DNA from: Nissolia schottii | Taxonomy: Eukaryota; Streptophyta; Magnoliopsida; Fabales; Fabaceae | Assembly: GCA_003254905.1 (NCBI GenBank) | Contig: QANU01095819.1 | Span: 1,015,257 to 1,079,256 of the forward strand | DNA: 64,000 bases | Reading direction: 5' to 3' | Shown here: positions 1 through 9,742 of the stretch, piece by piece | Layout of the letters: every line of letters begins with the position of its first letter | Numbering within the stretch: the stretch's first letter is position 1 | Program-made: the position numbers and the translations under genes | The notes under the pieces: model-generated | Database searches by the model: none | What the model saw: the letters and a program-made list of their open reading frames with translations, nothing else | What the model was told of the DNA's origin: nothing

Positions 1-622
1 TTACTACAAAATTCATGAAGGCCTTCTGCCGGGATCTAGAAGTTCCGTCAATATGGTGCGCTGTGAATATTTTCGTCTTATGAATGATTGTGAGTTCAAG
101 GCATGATCAAATACGTTCATGTTTCATTTTACTATCTCTTTAGTGATAATAACTATATGTATCCATAGTTTGTTATGTATGCCAATCAGTGTCTAAGGTT
201 GCTTTGCAATTTATAGCTTATAACAGTTGCGTTGTTCTTATTTTGAAATTGAAGACTAGAAGATGAACCTCGAGCTCGGGTGTTAGAAACGGGTGAACCG
301 ATGGCTAAATGGTGAGTGAGAACTACTTTTGGCTTCTAATTTTATGGTTAGCTATGTTCTATTCTGATGATTCTTTCATTGCTTAATTCATATACTTGTA
401 ATTGAAGCCCTTCATACGTACCATTCGATAGTTGGGAAAATCTTGTGGATTATAGTGGAAGATCTAGCCTGGGAGATGGTCAAAAGTCATCAATATATAT
501 ATTTTTGTTTGCAATCGAAGACGAAAGCCTTCGATAAGTGGAAGTCCTCGAGAGCCACCTGTGTAAGTACACCCGAGTTTTTTTTTCTTTTTCTTTTTCT
601 TTTATATATATTAATTAACGAT

Positions 623-653
<31 letters not shown>
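1..653 (+). pseudogene. Partial copy of unrecognised gene family (copy 1)
   Basis: By eye this segment is identical to 6015-6667, apart from the length of the terminal TA microsatellite. It carries conserved blocks of a multi-exon family also seen at 5967-8123, 9743-10371, 36.3-36.9 kb, 54.1-55.0 kb and 60.2-61.2 kb. The first block reads in the frame ...MVRCEYFRLMND..., ends in a TGA near 103-105 and is followed by a possible donor. A short GEPMAKW-like block at about 260-312 and an EDLAWEMVKS block at about 440-490 follow. I do not recognise the family. The segment stops in (TA)n at the N at 654, so it may be an unmerged contig end rather than a second genomic copy. Confidence 0.55.

Positions 654-654
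<1 letters not shown>
654..654. other. Single N: probable contig join in (TA)n
   Basis: An N follows a TA microsatellite (626-653). The sequence changes abruptly to PPR coding sequence on the other side. The left side duplicates 6015-6667, as expected where an assembler stopped in a microsatellite and the ends were joined arbitrarily. Confidence 0.7.
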
Positions 655-1353
655 NGCTTCTCACAACATCACTTGCTTCTTGCAAAAGTCCAGCACGGCC
701 AAGAAGATCAACCATGCACGCATAGTGCTCTACAATAGGTTCAATCCTAAACTCGGTGACCATTCGATCGAAAAGGTTGCAACCCGCGGCAACAAGTCCA
801 GCATGACTGCAAGCAGAAAGAACAGCAACAAAAGTGATGTTATCTGGCTTCATTCCAGCTTCAGTCATCTCATCAAAAGTTCTTAAGGCTTTCTTGCCAA
901 GGCCGTGCATTCCATAACCCCCAATCAATGAATTCCACGAGATTATGTCTCTGCCCTTGGTGTTATCAAATACTAAATGCCCTTCTTTGAAACCCCCACA
1001 CTTCATATACATGTTAATCAGACCATTTCCCACCAAAATATTGTCATCAATCTGAATCCTAACGGCATAACCATGGAGCTCCCTGCCAAGGTTCAACACC
1101 GCTAACTCTGCACAAACTGATAAAACGCTGGCAATCACCACATAGTTGGCCATTACTCTGGCAAGCTGCATTTGCCTAAAATGTTCAAGTGACTCCTCAC
1201 TGCGGCCCTTAGAAACAAAGCCACCAATCACTGCACTCCAACTTATGACATTGGGTCTCACCGATGGATTAACATCAGATTTCTCCATCTGCAAGAACGC
1301 TTCATGGGCCTCATCGCATAATCCCCATTCTGCATAAGCTGATATCAGAGCAT
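655..1353 (-). CDS. PPR protein, C-terminal part (fragment of a split gene)
   Basis: This open frame on the minus strand encodes about 230 residues of a PLS-class pentatricopeptide repeat protein. Visible repeat motifs include VISWSAVIGGFV, NGLINMYMKCGG and DIISWNSLIGGYGMHG, followed by the AVLSACSHAGLV region and the E-motif lead-in VEHYACMVDLLGRAG. It resembles the C-terminal half of the protein encoded by Arabidopsis At1g17630. Such proteins bind organellar RNA. The reading stops at the N at 654, before the E domain is complete, so roughly the last 100 residues expected for the family are missing. Its upstream end (1304-1353) repeats 10936-10985, the 3' end of the matching N-terminal fragment, with one mismatch. 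The two are therefore most likely halves of one gene. At 1354 the coding match ends abruptly at unrelated DNA. Confidence 0.85.
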
Positions 1354-1361
1354 GTCCATTT

Positions 1362-1455
1362 ATTAAAAACTATAAACCCATATCACATGGTTCGAACCCG
1401 TGACCTTCATGATACCAGGAGTAACCTTAACCATTAGGCCAACTGGTACACTTAT
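1362..1455 (-). mobile_element. tRNA-derived SINE-like head
   Basis: Read on the minus strand, an A-box-like TGGCCTAATGG (1431-1441) precedes a B-box GGTTCGAACC (1389-1398) by about 43 bases. This is the spacing of a tRNA-type RNA polymerase III promoter. The part between is not a foldable tRNA that I can recognise, so a SINE head is more likely than a tRNA gene. It lies next to the point where the PPR fragment breaks off at 1354. The outer limits are uncertain. Confidence 0.4.
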
Positions 1456-1489
1456 GTTATTTGAATTTTGCTTTTTAAAAACTAACCCT

Positions 1490-1735
1490 AACTGCTGCTG
1501 TTCTTATTCTCTATTCTTAGCCTCACTCCACTTGGACTGCCTCACACAAACGGCGCCTTCTCTCTGGTCTGCACCTGCTGCTGCGGCTGCTGCTCGGCTC
1601 GTCTGCACCTGATGCTGCTGCTGGTCGCTGCGGCTGCTCGTCTCGTCTCGTCTCGGCTGCTGCTGGTTCTGGTGGAGCTGCTCGTCTCGTCGCGGCGCTT
1701 GCTCACTCCCTCACAGCGTCCCCGTTTAGCCAAGC
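1490..1735. repeat. CTG/CTCGTC-rich low-complexity tract
   Basis: Imperfect CTG, GCTGCT and CTCGTCTCGT repeats give a GC-rich island in AT-rich DNA. The open frames here are products of the triplet repeats and are not supported as genes. GC-rich tracts of this kind also occur inside the hAT elements at 2637 and 18309, so this may be the body of a related, more decayed element. Confidence 0.6.
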
Positions 1736-2394
1736 AAGGTAAAACTCTAATTTTTCTCAGATCTACAAAAATAGAAAGCAGAAAACAGAACTCTAATTTC
1801 TCGGTTGGCTTTTTTTTTTTTGGTTGAAATTCTTTTATTGATTTCTTCTTCTCCTTCTTTCTATTTCCTTTGTTCACTCGGTCTAGCTGTTTCATTTCCT
1901 TTTATAGTTTTTAGGGATTGTGGCTACTGCTCTCTTTGTGGAATTGTTGAACACCTCTCATGATTTTATAGTTTTTAGGGATTGTGGCTACTGCTACGGT
2001 TTCATGATTTGTTGCTCCATTCCCACTCTCCTCTACTTATCTATTTATTTAATTTTATTTTTAAGAAAAAGTTCAGGTATGTGCAGAGGGTAGATGCAGG
2101 GTTAATGTGCAGGGTCCAGTTTTATGAGACTGCATGCCATTTATAAAAAAAACATAGATACATTCATTTACTTTGCTGGGATAGTATTCCTGGGCTTGTT
2201 TCAGATTCTGCTGGGAAACTTTTGATTTAGTTTTTGTTGTCATTATTCATTATTAAAAACTTCATTAAATGCAGTTCCCCTCTTCTTTTTATTTTTATTT
2301 TTTGTGAATGAGGTAACAATATCAGTAAATCTTGTTTTTAGAAATGTGAATTTAAGAAATGAAAAATAAATAATGCAACTTTTATTTTATTATA

Positions 2395-2536
2395 AAAATA
2401 ATCAGGCAGGCCTGTCAGGCTCCAGGCCAGGCCAGGCTTCCTAAACAGGCCAGGCCAAGCCCAGGCCAAAAATTTACGAAACAGGCCTGGCCTGTTAAGG
2501 GTTGGTCCTGACCTGGCCTGTTCCCACCCCTAAGCA
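2395..2536. mobile_element. hAT-type terminal fragment (AGGCCTGGCC-rich)
   Basis: Dense repeats of CAGGCC, CCAGGCC and GGCCTGG end in CCTGTTCCCACCCCTAAGC. This is the style of subterminal repeats and GGGGTGGGA-type end seen in plant hAT elements. I could not find a matching left end or an 8-bp target duplication, so this is a fragment or a degenerate end. Confidence 0.4.
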
Positions 2537-2636
2537 GTTATTAAAAAATGGTCCTAACATACTAATCTCTCACCAACATGAAAGAAAATAAAAGAAAAAA
2601 AATATTCACCGCAAATAACCAATAGCACCGTTAGTT

Positions 2637-3808
2637 AAGGGTGTTCATGCTTCGGGCCGAATCGGACCCGATTTCAAAAAAATTCTAAGAAAAAAACCCA
2701 ATTGTAATTTATACCGGGTTCGAGTCTAGCCTCGGGCCACCCGGCCCGGCCCAGTGGCCCTTATACTATATTATTATACATATTTTATTTTTTTCCTTCA
2801 TAATCACAATTTATTTCCACAGATTCTGCACTTCTGATCTACCAATTTCCATTTTTTTCCATGTCTTTCAGCCCAGTTTCTTTTTTCTCAGCCCAATTTT
2901 ATTAAGCAGGCCAAATGTCTTTCTTTAGTGGCTTGTCTCAATTAGCGCTTATCTCACTAGGCCACTCACTAGCCCTCATCTCACTTTTCTCAATTTTTAT
3001 TTCTGAAATTCAGAGCTCATCGTCCGAGACTCAATAGTTCAGACCCTAAACCCTCGCCTCCCCGCGCCTCGCCTCCCCGCGCCGTGCCTCGCCTCGCCTC
3101 GCCTCCCGCGCCTCGCACTCGTCGTCCCTTGGTAAGCCACTGTTTTAGGGTAATTTGATTGCTTTTTTTTTTTGTTTCCCTTTTTTCTTTGTCATTTTTG
3201 GATGAACATTCTGATGAGTGATGATCAATGATTGCTTGGATATGAGGTTAGCTGTGGTTTATACTAGACTTACCATTTCCGAATAATTTTGCTAGATCTT
3301 TAAGATCACTCCATTTCGGGTGGTGGTGGTGTTTTATTTTGCATCTCATGTAATGCACGAAGTAACCAAGGATATAATATAAACAATTCTGTTGTAATTT
3401 CTGCAATTATGCAATATATCAATTCTGAATTTCTATTATGCAATTTTCCTATTTCTGTTATGCAATTTCTGTTTCTGCTTCTGCTGTTTTTGCTGTTTCT
3501 GCTTCAGTTTCAATTCCATCTGTTATGCTGTTTCTGTTTCTGCTTCTGTTTCAATTCCTTCTGTTTTTGCTGTTTCTGTTTTTGTTTTTGCTGTTTCTGT
3601 TTCTGTTTTTGCTGTTTTTGTTTCTGCTGTTTCTCATTTTTTTTAAAATTTATTTTGGCCCGCTTTGGCCCGGTCTAAACCCGAATTTTTACTCGGCCCG
3701 AAGATGATCGTGTCTAGGGTCGGGTCCGGGTCCTCAAAATTGACCCGGTCTAAATATAGGGCCGGGTTCGGGTATAGGCCAACCCGGCCCGGCCCATGAA
3801 CACCCCTT
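2637..3808. mobile_element. Non-autonomous hAT element with 8-bp TSD
   Basis: The 1172-bp element starts AAGGGTGTTCATG and ends CATGAACACCCCTT, giving short terminal inverted repeats. It is flanked on both sides by CGTTAGTT (2629-2636 and 3809-3816), the 8-bp target duplication typical of hAT. Subterminal regions are rich in GGCCCGGCC and GGGTCGGG motifs on both ends. The interior has a CGCCTC-rich tract (about 3050-3125) and a pyrimidine tract of TTTCTG/TTTTGCTG units (about 3470-3640). No transposase is encoded. Open frames at 3409-3707 are readings of the TTTCTG repeat. Confidence 0.85.
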
Positions 3809-3816
3809 CGTTAGTT

Positions 3817-4329
3817 ATACACCTAAAAAAAATTAAAGGTATAAGGAACAAATTAATAATATATATTTAATATTTGTATAAACCATCATTAACTAAAGAA
3901 CAAAAACCTCGCGTATACTTGCTCAAAAAGTCTTTTCCATACAAATAATTCTGATATCACCAAGGAAAAAGTAAGAATGATATTTGTACAATAAAATTTG
4001 AACAATAAGAGTATAATTTTGTCACAAAAACATGAGTCTCATTCTTATGGGATTAGTGCTTTTGTGAGATAGTTATACACTTGTTATCCAAATTTTATTA
4101 TACATGTTCATCGAATAAAAAAATCACTACTGTGCACTGTTTCAAAGTTCCAGCCAATGCGAATTTACTAGGCACCGTCCTATGTTTCTTTTCATAAGGG
4201 AGGTATTTTTAACTGTTAAAGGACCAAAGAACCAAGGTATGCCACTATTAAAATTGACAAAGACTACGTTAGAAGGTTCTCTTCTAAAGAATTCAATTTA
4301 GAAACCTGTTATACGTACACCCAAAAACA
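3817..4329. other. Intergenic, no gene seen
   Basis: AT-rich sequence without a supported gene, RNA or transposon end. Confidence 0.5.
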
Positions 4330-4740
4330 TACACTCGTACTCATATACATAAAGTTTGTGCTTTAACGCTTGTAATGTTTGTGCACTTAATTAAATAGGG
4401 TTGAGAATATCGTCTACAAATTTGTAATGTTTGTGTACTCATGGGAATAAAGTCGGTGCATTGTTACATATAATGTTTGTGCACTTTTTTAAATAAAGTT
4501 CAGATTGTAAAATACTCTGATAATTTTGTAATGTTTGTACATTCATAAGCATAAAATTTGTACATTACTATTTATAATGTTTGTGCATTTTTAAATAAAG
4601 TTCAGATTGCATATAACTATGAATTATAAGTTTGTAGTGTAATCCAAATAAAGTTTGTGCATGAATGCACATAAAGTTTGTGCTTTAACGCCTTTAAGTT
4701 TGTGATCTATTTTGGAAAACTGTATTGTATACGTATAATA
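4330..4740. repeat. Degenerate tandem repeats of an ATAAAGTTTGTGCA-like unit
   Basis: About a dozen variants of ATAAAGTTTGTGC(A/T) and TAATGTTTGTGCAC occur head to tail at irregular 30-60 base spacing, some joined by TTAAATAAAGTTCAGATTG. This resembles the subterminal repeat arrays of some class II transposons. No matching second array or terminal inverted repeat was found. Confidence 0.55.
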
Positions 4741-5119
4741 ATCATTAATTACCTAATTTGAATGGTGTATGTATGGGTGTATGAAATTTGACATGGACGA
4801 ACAAATGATAATGAACTCTGAATCATGTGAACTATCGAACTCAACACCCTCAATATTATTTTTTTTTAACTGAACCATCATAAAATAGATACGCAGCAAC
4901 ACCTCCCTTATCCATTTTTCTCGTATCAAAACAAAAACCCTAAACCCTAACAAAAATGTGATTCAATCAGCAAAATAAGAATAACAATGTTGAAGAGGAA
5001 GAAGATGAATTTGATGAAGAGAAATGAAAGAAGAATTGTGAATTTGCAATGGTCTTTAACCCCCCACCTCCCTTTTATACACGAATTCTCCCGGTGCATT
5101 TTCCTTTGTTAATTTTTCT
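4741..5119. other. Intergenic with telomere-like AAACCCTAA motif
   Basis: The tract contains CCCTAAACCCTAAC at about 4938-4951, matching the plant telo-box. TTTTATACACG near 5091 is TATA-like. No convincing coding region follows, so promoter use is unproven. Confidence 0.3.
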
Positions 5120-5396
5120 AAAAAAACAGATCTGAAATCGCCACACGTTGTGGCGATTTCAATCTCTGAAATTGTCATTCAGGGTGACGATTTCAGACCT
5201 TTTTAAAAAAAAATAAATTATTCTAGGTCTGAAGTCGTCACTCCCTGTGGCAATTTCAGACCTTTTTTTAAAAAAAATAAAATTTCAGAGGTCTGAAATC
5301 GGCACACCCTATAGCTACTTCAGACCTTTTAAAAAAATAATAATAATAATCAGAGGTCTGAAATTGCCAGTAGGAGTGGCGATTTCAGACTTGTGG
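5120..5396. repeat. Tandem array of short hairpins (TCTGAAATCG...CGATTTCAGA)
   Basis: Four to five successive units each form a short inverted repeat based on GGTCTGAAATCG(C)CA and TGG(C)GATTTCAGACC with loops of about 6-10 bases. Units are separated by poly-A or AATAAT linkers. The arms differ between units (TCGCCA, TCGTCA, TCGGCA, TTGCCA) but stay partly complementary within a unit. This suggests copies of a hairpin-forming unit rather than a simple tandem repeat. Confidence 0.7.
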
Positions 5397-5754
5397 CCCA
5401 TACAAATGTAAATATTTTCCCTAGACCATAACACTAGATATCGTTTTGTGTAGACCCATTAATTTGTAAAAAATCTATAAGGGGGAGTATCTACTCAAAT
5501 TTACCTTTTTTTTCAATTGGAACAACAGAAAATGTCTAAAACCCTAAGGCTAGCAATGTTCAAGATCCAGTAAATTGAAAAGTAAATGAGATATAAAGAA
5601 GGGAAGAGAAAAGTCATACTCCTATACATAGTAGTAAAATAACACAACACTAAACCAAAAGAAAAAAAAAAATAAACCCCACCACTACAAGACACTACCA
5701 ACATGGGCAAGAAATTCCACCAAGACCAATCAAGTGCCCAAACTCTTGTGCCTT

Positions 5755-5960
5755 GACAGATCAGTGAAAATGTTCATCTTTTGTGTATGTAACGGAGCGA
5801 AGCAATTTCCTATCTTGGTCAAGTTTTCTTTATCCGTCATCGTCTCTGCACTTTCTTCAGTTTTCACTATTTTGGTAAGACTTGTTACATGCCTTACAAG
5901 AGAAGAGGTCCTTGCTTGCTTTTTCTATCAATTAACTCTATTACACTAAAGACAAAATAA
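5755..5960 (+). repeat. Fragment of the foldback repeat family
   Basis: The order 'TTCATCTTTTGTGTATGTAA', 'AAGCAATTT..TATCTTGGTCAAG', 'TTCAGTTTTCACTATTTTGGTAA' and 'ACTCTATTACACTAAAGACAAAATAAAATA' matches the centre of the long inverted repeats at 26-34 kb and 55-58 kb, and the single-arm copy at 45.6-45.7 kb. It directly precedes a copy of the unrecognised gene family, as at 36, 54 and 60 kb. Confidence 0.55.
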
Positions 5961-5966
5961 AATAAG

Positions 5967-6636
5967 GATTTTGCATGCACGTGTTCATGAATATCTTGAT
6001 GTACATTATGTGCCTTACTACAAAATTCATGAAGGCCTTCTGCCGGGATCTAGAAGTTCCGTCAATATGGTGCGCTGTGAATATTTTCGTCTTATGAATG
6101 ATTGTGAGTTCAAGGCATGATCAAATACGTTCATGTTTCATTTTACTATCTCTTTAGTGATAATAACTATATGTATCCATAGTTTGTTATGTATGCCAAT
6201 CAGTGTCTAAGGTTGCTTTGCAATTTATAGCTTATAACAGTTGCGTTGTTCTTATTTTGAAATTGAAGACTAGAAGATGAACCTCGAGCTCGGGTGTTAG
6301 AAACGGGTGAACCGATGGCTAAATGGTGAGTGAGAACTACTTTTGGCTTCTAATTTTATGGTTAGCTATGTTCTATTCTGATGATTCTTTCATTGCTTAA
6401 TTCATATACTTGTAATTGAAGCCCTTCATACGTACCATTCGATAGTTGGGAAAATCTTGTGGATTATAGTGGAAGATCTAGCCTGGGAGATGGTCAAAAG
6501 TCATCAATATATATATTTTTGTTTGCAATCGAAGACGAAAGCCTTCGATAAGTGGAAGTCCTCGAGAGCCACCTGTGTAAGTACACCCGAGTTTTTTTTT
6601 CTTTTTCTTTTTCTTTTATATATATTAATTAACGAT

Positions 6637-6671
<35 letters not shown>

Positions 6672-7005
6672 CTTTGTTCTTTAATACTCCCATTTTTGTT
6701 ATTTTCTGCACCCCATAGATCAGAAGAACTCTCTACCCAGGAATATTCCCAAGCAAGTCCTCAAAAGCTATCTGAGTGAGCACACGCGAGGCAGTTTTTT
6801 TTTTAACTTAATGATACTTTATAGAAAAATATTAATTTGTTCTTTATATCTCTGTCTTTTTTGCTATTTTTTCTGCTCCCATACAGAGCACAAAGAGAAA
6901 AGGAATTTCAGGAATACCTTGAGAAAGAATATCCTTACCCATTATGGGCTATAAACCGCTACAATAAATCCCGAAAAGAAGGGGTTAATTAGTTTCTCAA
7001 CCTTA
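5967..7005 (+). pseudogene. Unrecognised gene family, tandem copy 2 (broken)
   Basis: Conserved blocks in order are: an exon-like segment (about 5967-6137) reading RVHEYLDVHYVPYYKIHEG, then MVRCEYFRLMND, with a TGA before the end; a short GEPMAKW block ending at GTGAGT near 6326; LWIIVEDLAWEMVKS (6457-6505); NSLPRNIPKQVLKSYLS after an AG acceptor at about 6720; and a last block (6893-6990) reading QREKEFQEYLEKEYPYPLW, then AINRYNKSRKEGVN and a stop. The same order occurs again 1.2 kb downstream, so the two are tandem duplicates. A CxxC-type pair in the other copy (RCEYCHLMND) is CEYF here. The function is unknown. The internal stop makes this copy probably non-functional. Confidence 0.5.
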
Positions 7006-7095
7006 GTCTATTGATTTTCTGCAATTATATTACTTTCATTTAAAAGTTTATCTTTGATATTTGTTTCTTAAGAAGAAAAGTATAACGTTTTTCGA

Positions 7096-8123
7096 TTGCT
7101 GGATCTGGTTGCATGCTATTCTTATTATGTAGTTGGCTCTCTTCATATATTGTACTTTATGGCTCAACCCGAATCTCTTGAAAAGCCCGACCCATCAGCT
7201 GAGAAATGCTTTTTTGCACGTGTTCATGAATATCTTAACGTACGTCATGTGCCTTACTGCAAAATTCATGAAGGCCCTCTGTCGGAATTTAGAAGTTCCG
7301 TCAATATGGTGCGCTGTGAATATTGTCATCTTATGAATGATTGTGAGTTCGAGGCACAATCAAATACGTTCAGGTTTCATTTTACTATCTCTTTAGTGAT
7401 AATAACTATATGTATCCATAGTTTGTTATGTATGCCAATCAGTGTCTAAGTTTCTTTGGAATTTATAGTTTATAACAGTTGCCTTGTTCTTATTTTGAAA
7501 TTGAAGACTAGAAGATGAAGCTCGAGCTCGGGGTGAACCGATGGCTAAATGGTGAGTAAGAAATACTTTTGGCTTCTATTTTAATGCTTAGTTGTGTTCT
7601 GTTTTGATCGTTCTTCCATTGCCTAATTCATTTACTTATAATTGAAGCCCTTCATATGTACTATTCGATAGTTGGGGAAATCCTATTTCTTTAGCCGATG
7701 GACATGCTCAAGAGCAAGCGGAGTCCTCACACGCAAAGTTTTTACTGTTTACTTGATGTTTGTTGAATTATATTTATTTGTTCTTAGTACCTCCATTTTA
7801 ATTACTTTTATGCACCCCTACAGATTAGAAGATTCTATTGCCCAAAAACATTTTGATGGACGTTCCCAAGAGCTATTGGAGCGAGTATACGGGAGGTTTT
7901 TATTATTATCGTTTACTTAATGATGGTTTTGAGAAAGATATTAATTTGTTCTTTATACCCTTACAGAGTGCAGAGAGAAATGGAATTACGACAGTATTTA
8001 GAGAAACAATATCCTTATCCGTTATGGGCAATTGACCATTACAACAATACTCGAAAAGAAGGGATTAATTACCTTCTCGATCTTAGTGTATTGATTTACT
8101 TCAGTTATATTACTTTTATTTAA
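7096..8123 (+). CDS. Unrecognised multi-exon gene family, most intact copy
   Basis: This is the best copy of a family I do not recognise. The first open block (7096 to about 7373) encodes MAQPESLEKPDPSAEKC near its start, then RVHEYLNVRHVPYCKIHEGP and MVRCEYCHLMND, and ends at a plausible donor, TTCAG|GTTTCA. Further blocks are GEPMAKW ending at GTGAGT (about 7510-7552), LHTYYSIVG (about 7649-7680), EDSIAQKHFDGRSQELLERV after an AG acceptor (about 7825-7890), and QREMELRQYLEKQYPYPLWA then IDHYNNTRKEGINYLLDL (about 7968-8085). Compared with the tandem copy, the last block differs mostly at third codon positions while the protein is conserved, which points to past selection for protein. The Cys pairs suggest possible metal binding, but this is not proven. 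Exon joining is uncertain, because one junction gives a stop in the phase I tried. Confidence 0.45.
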
Positions 8124-8189
8124 AAAATTCTTCATTATATTTGTTTCTCAGTAAGAGCAGTACAAGGTTTCTGACTGCTGGGTCCAGAC

Positions 8190-9180
8190 TCATGCATGTG
8201 CTATTACGGACTTGGCTTTCTTCATATACTGCATTTCCTGCGCCATGATCATCTGCTCCTCAAAAACACTATCAGCCACTTGAGCATTCTCTTCCTGATG
8301 ATGATGATCTCCTCCTCGTATCATGTTCATCAAAAGCTTGACTTGCCCCAGCTCCTGTTCCAAGCTCCCCTTCAGCACATTCAGAGTGGCCAACATCCCA
8401 TCCCTGTTCATATTCAGTAAACCTCCCCCCTACACCCTTGAAGCTCTCAGCAACATCCACATGATCATCACCACCACCACCACTGGTAGGGTTTGGCTCG
8501 CACGTTGTTATTCTTGATCCAGCAGCAACACCACCACCACCATGATGCTCTTGTGATGACTCACCACCCATATTTTCTCAGATAACCATTAATGCTTCAT
8601 GCTCCATTGACTGATGATGATGGTGATGATCACTTGGGAACACCGGTTCAAGTTCTAGCCCATCTTCATTGAAGTTCCAACCGCTAATCCTTCTCTGCTT
8701 CAAGTTCTCCTTTAACATCTCACCATCCAACTCATCATCATCATCATCATTCATCGTTGCATGCATCATAACCTTGTCAATTTCTTTGTACCTCTTCTCA
8801 ACACTCGGCAACCCTTGCAGCACATTCTTCACCAAGAACTCCGACCACTTGCAGTTCCTAAAGAAGGGATGCTTCAGCAGCTTCTCAGCATTAGGCCTCT
8901 TGCCTAGATCCTGATCCAGGCAAGAAGCCACCATGTCCTTGAACGCCTTGGAGAATTTCTTCCTCCTGTTCTCTCCCTTATAATCAAAATCTGAAAACCG
9001 AAACCGCTTCGTGATCTTGAGCACCATGGACTTAGAAGGAGGGAAGTGGGACAATGGAGGCCTCCCGTGTGCAAGATCCAAGGCGGTTATCCCGAATGAC
9101 CAGATGTCCGCCTTGAAGCCGTAGCCGACGTGAGAGTGAATCACCTCCGGAGCCATCCAGTACGATGTTCCCGCCAAGCC
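8190..9180 (-). pseudogene. STE20/BLUS1-like Ser/Thr kinase, last exon, broken
   Basis: The exon starts after a good acceptor (intron ...TTACATCAG| at 9181) and reads [20 protein letters not shown]. It begins in the activation segment and contains the APE motif, the [19 protein letters not shown] subdomain IX region and the [13 protein letters not shown] subdomain XI region. A tail with [12 protein letters not shown], a polyhistidine stretch and a C-terminal helix region (EQELGQVKLLMNMIRGG, then EEQMIMAQEMQYMKKAKSV) follows. The family, which includes Arabidopsis BLUS1, phosphorylates protein Ser/Thr residues. Two lesions are visible: an in-frame TGA at 8578-8580, and a frameshift at the six-C run 8425-8430, where one base fewer would keep the tail in frame. 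Exons for the ATP-binding lobe (VAIK, HRD, DFG) are absent upstream, where the sequence reaches the gap at 9742. Sequencing error at the homopolymer is possible, but the second copy shows the same run and the same stop. Confidence 0.75.
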
Positions 9181-9741
9181 CTGATGTAAGGATAAATAAG
9201 TAAATATATCTATTTGGTTAAGTTAGTTATTATAGTTGGCAGTTAGCCAGCTGTAATTTTCTGTTAAAAGTTAGTTTCTAGAAGTTTCTATTTCTGTTAG
9301 TAGCTTGTCTGTAATCCTCAATTGATGAAATGTAAGCCAGCGGTGATTTATGTGTGTGGATGTGGAACCGTGCATGTGAATCCCAAAATTGCTGTGTAGC
9401 CATGCACTCCTTTCTTTTTGTAGAGAGATATTATAGCTTTTTTTCTAATAGGAATTGCCAAACCAACTTATGTTGATTAATTTTATGAAGCCGATGCTAC
9501 TTTGTAAATGGAAAGTCCTTTTTTAATGCTTACATTCATCATTTAAATTAAAAACGGAAGCTCTTTTGCATATCATGCAAAAATTTTCGGTTTTTGGTTC
9601 AATATCCTGCAATAAGTTGAATCGATCACATTATAATGAATAAGTTGTGTTATGATATGATAATTAGTTAGGGAGTTAGAATTAGTTACAAACTGTAACT
9701 GAATAAGCTGATTGTCAGCTATAAAAGGTTGTAAAGGAAAA
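9181..9741. other. Kinase intron remnant followed by LTR-like sequence
   Basis: The first part is the 3' end of a minus-strand intron with a CTAAC-like branch region. Towards 9640-9741 the plus strand reads TTGTGTTATGATATGA, then TTAGTTAGGGAGTTAGAATT and AGCTATAAAAGG, in the style of a copia or TRIM long terminal repeat with a TATA box. It is cut by the N at 9742. No target duplication can be tested. Confidence 0.3.
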
Positions 9742-9742
9742 N
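9742..9742. other. Single N: probable contig join
   Basis: The sequence right of the N (9743-10934) repeats 7495-8686, with a constant offset of 2248 bases and only about five single-base differences noticed. Such a repeat starting exactly at an N suggests an assembly join or an unmerged haplotype. Confidence 0.7.

Noticed and set aside
1341..1352. GATATCAGAGCA resembling the TGGTATCAGAGC primer-binding site of LTR retrotransposons
   Set aside because: It lies inside intact PPR coding sequence (ALISAYAEWG region) shared with 10971-10984, so the match is coincidental.
1381..1441. Functional tRNA gene
   Set aside because: A- and B-box words are present, but I could not pair an acceptor stem or anticodon arm; a SINE head fits better.
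3409..3707. Two overlapping 89-residue Phe/Cys/Ser-rich open frames
   Set aside because: They are readings of TTTCTG/TTTTGCTG repeats inside a hAT element; no domain, and two phases are open at once.
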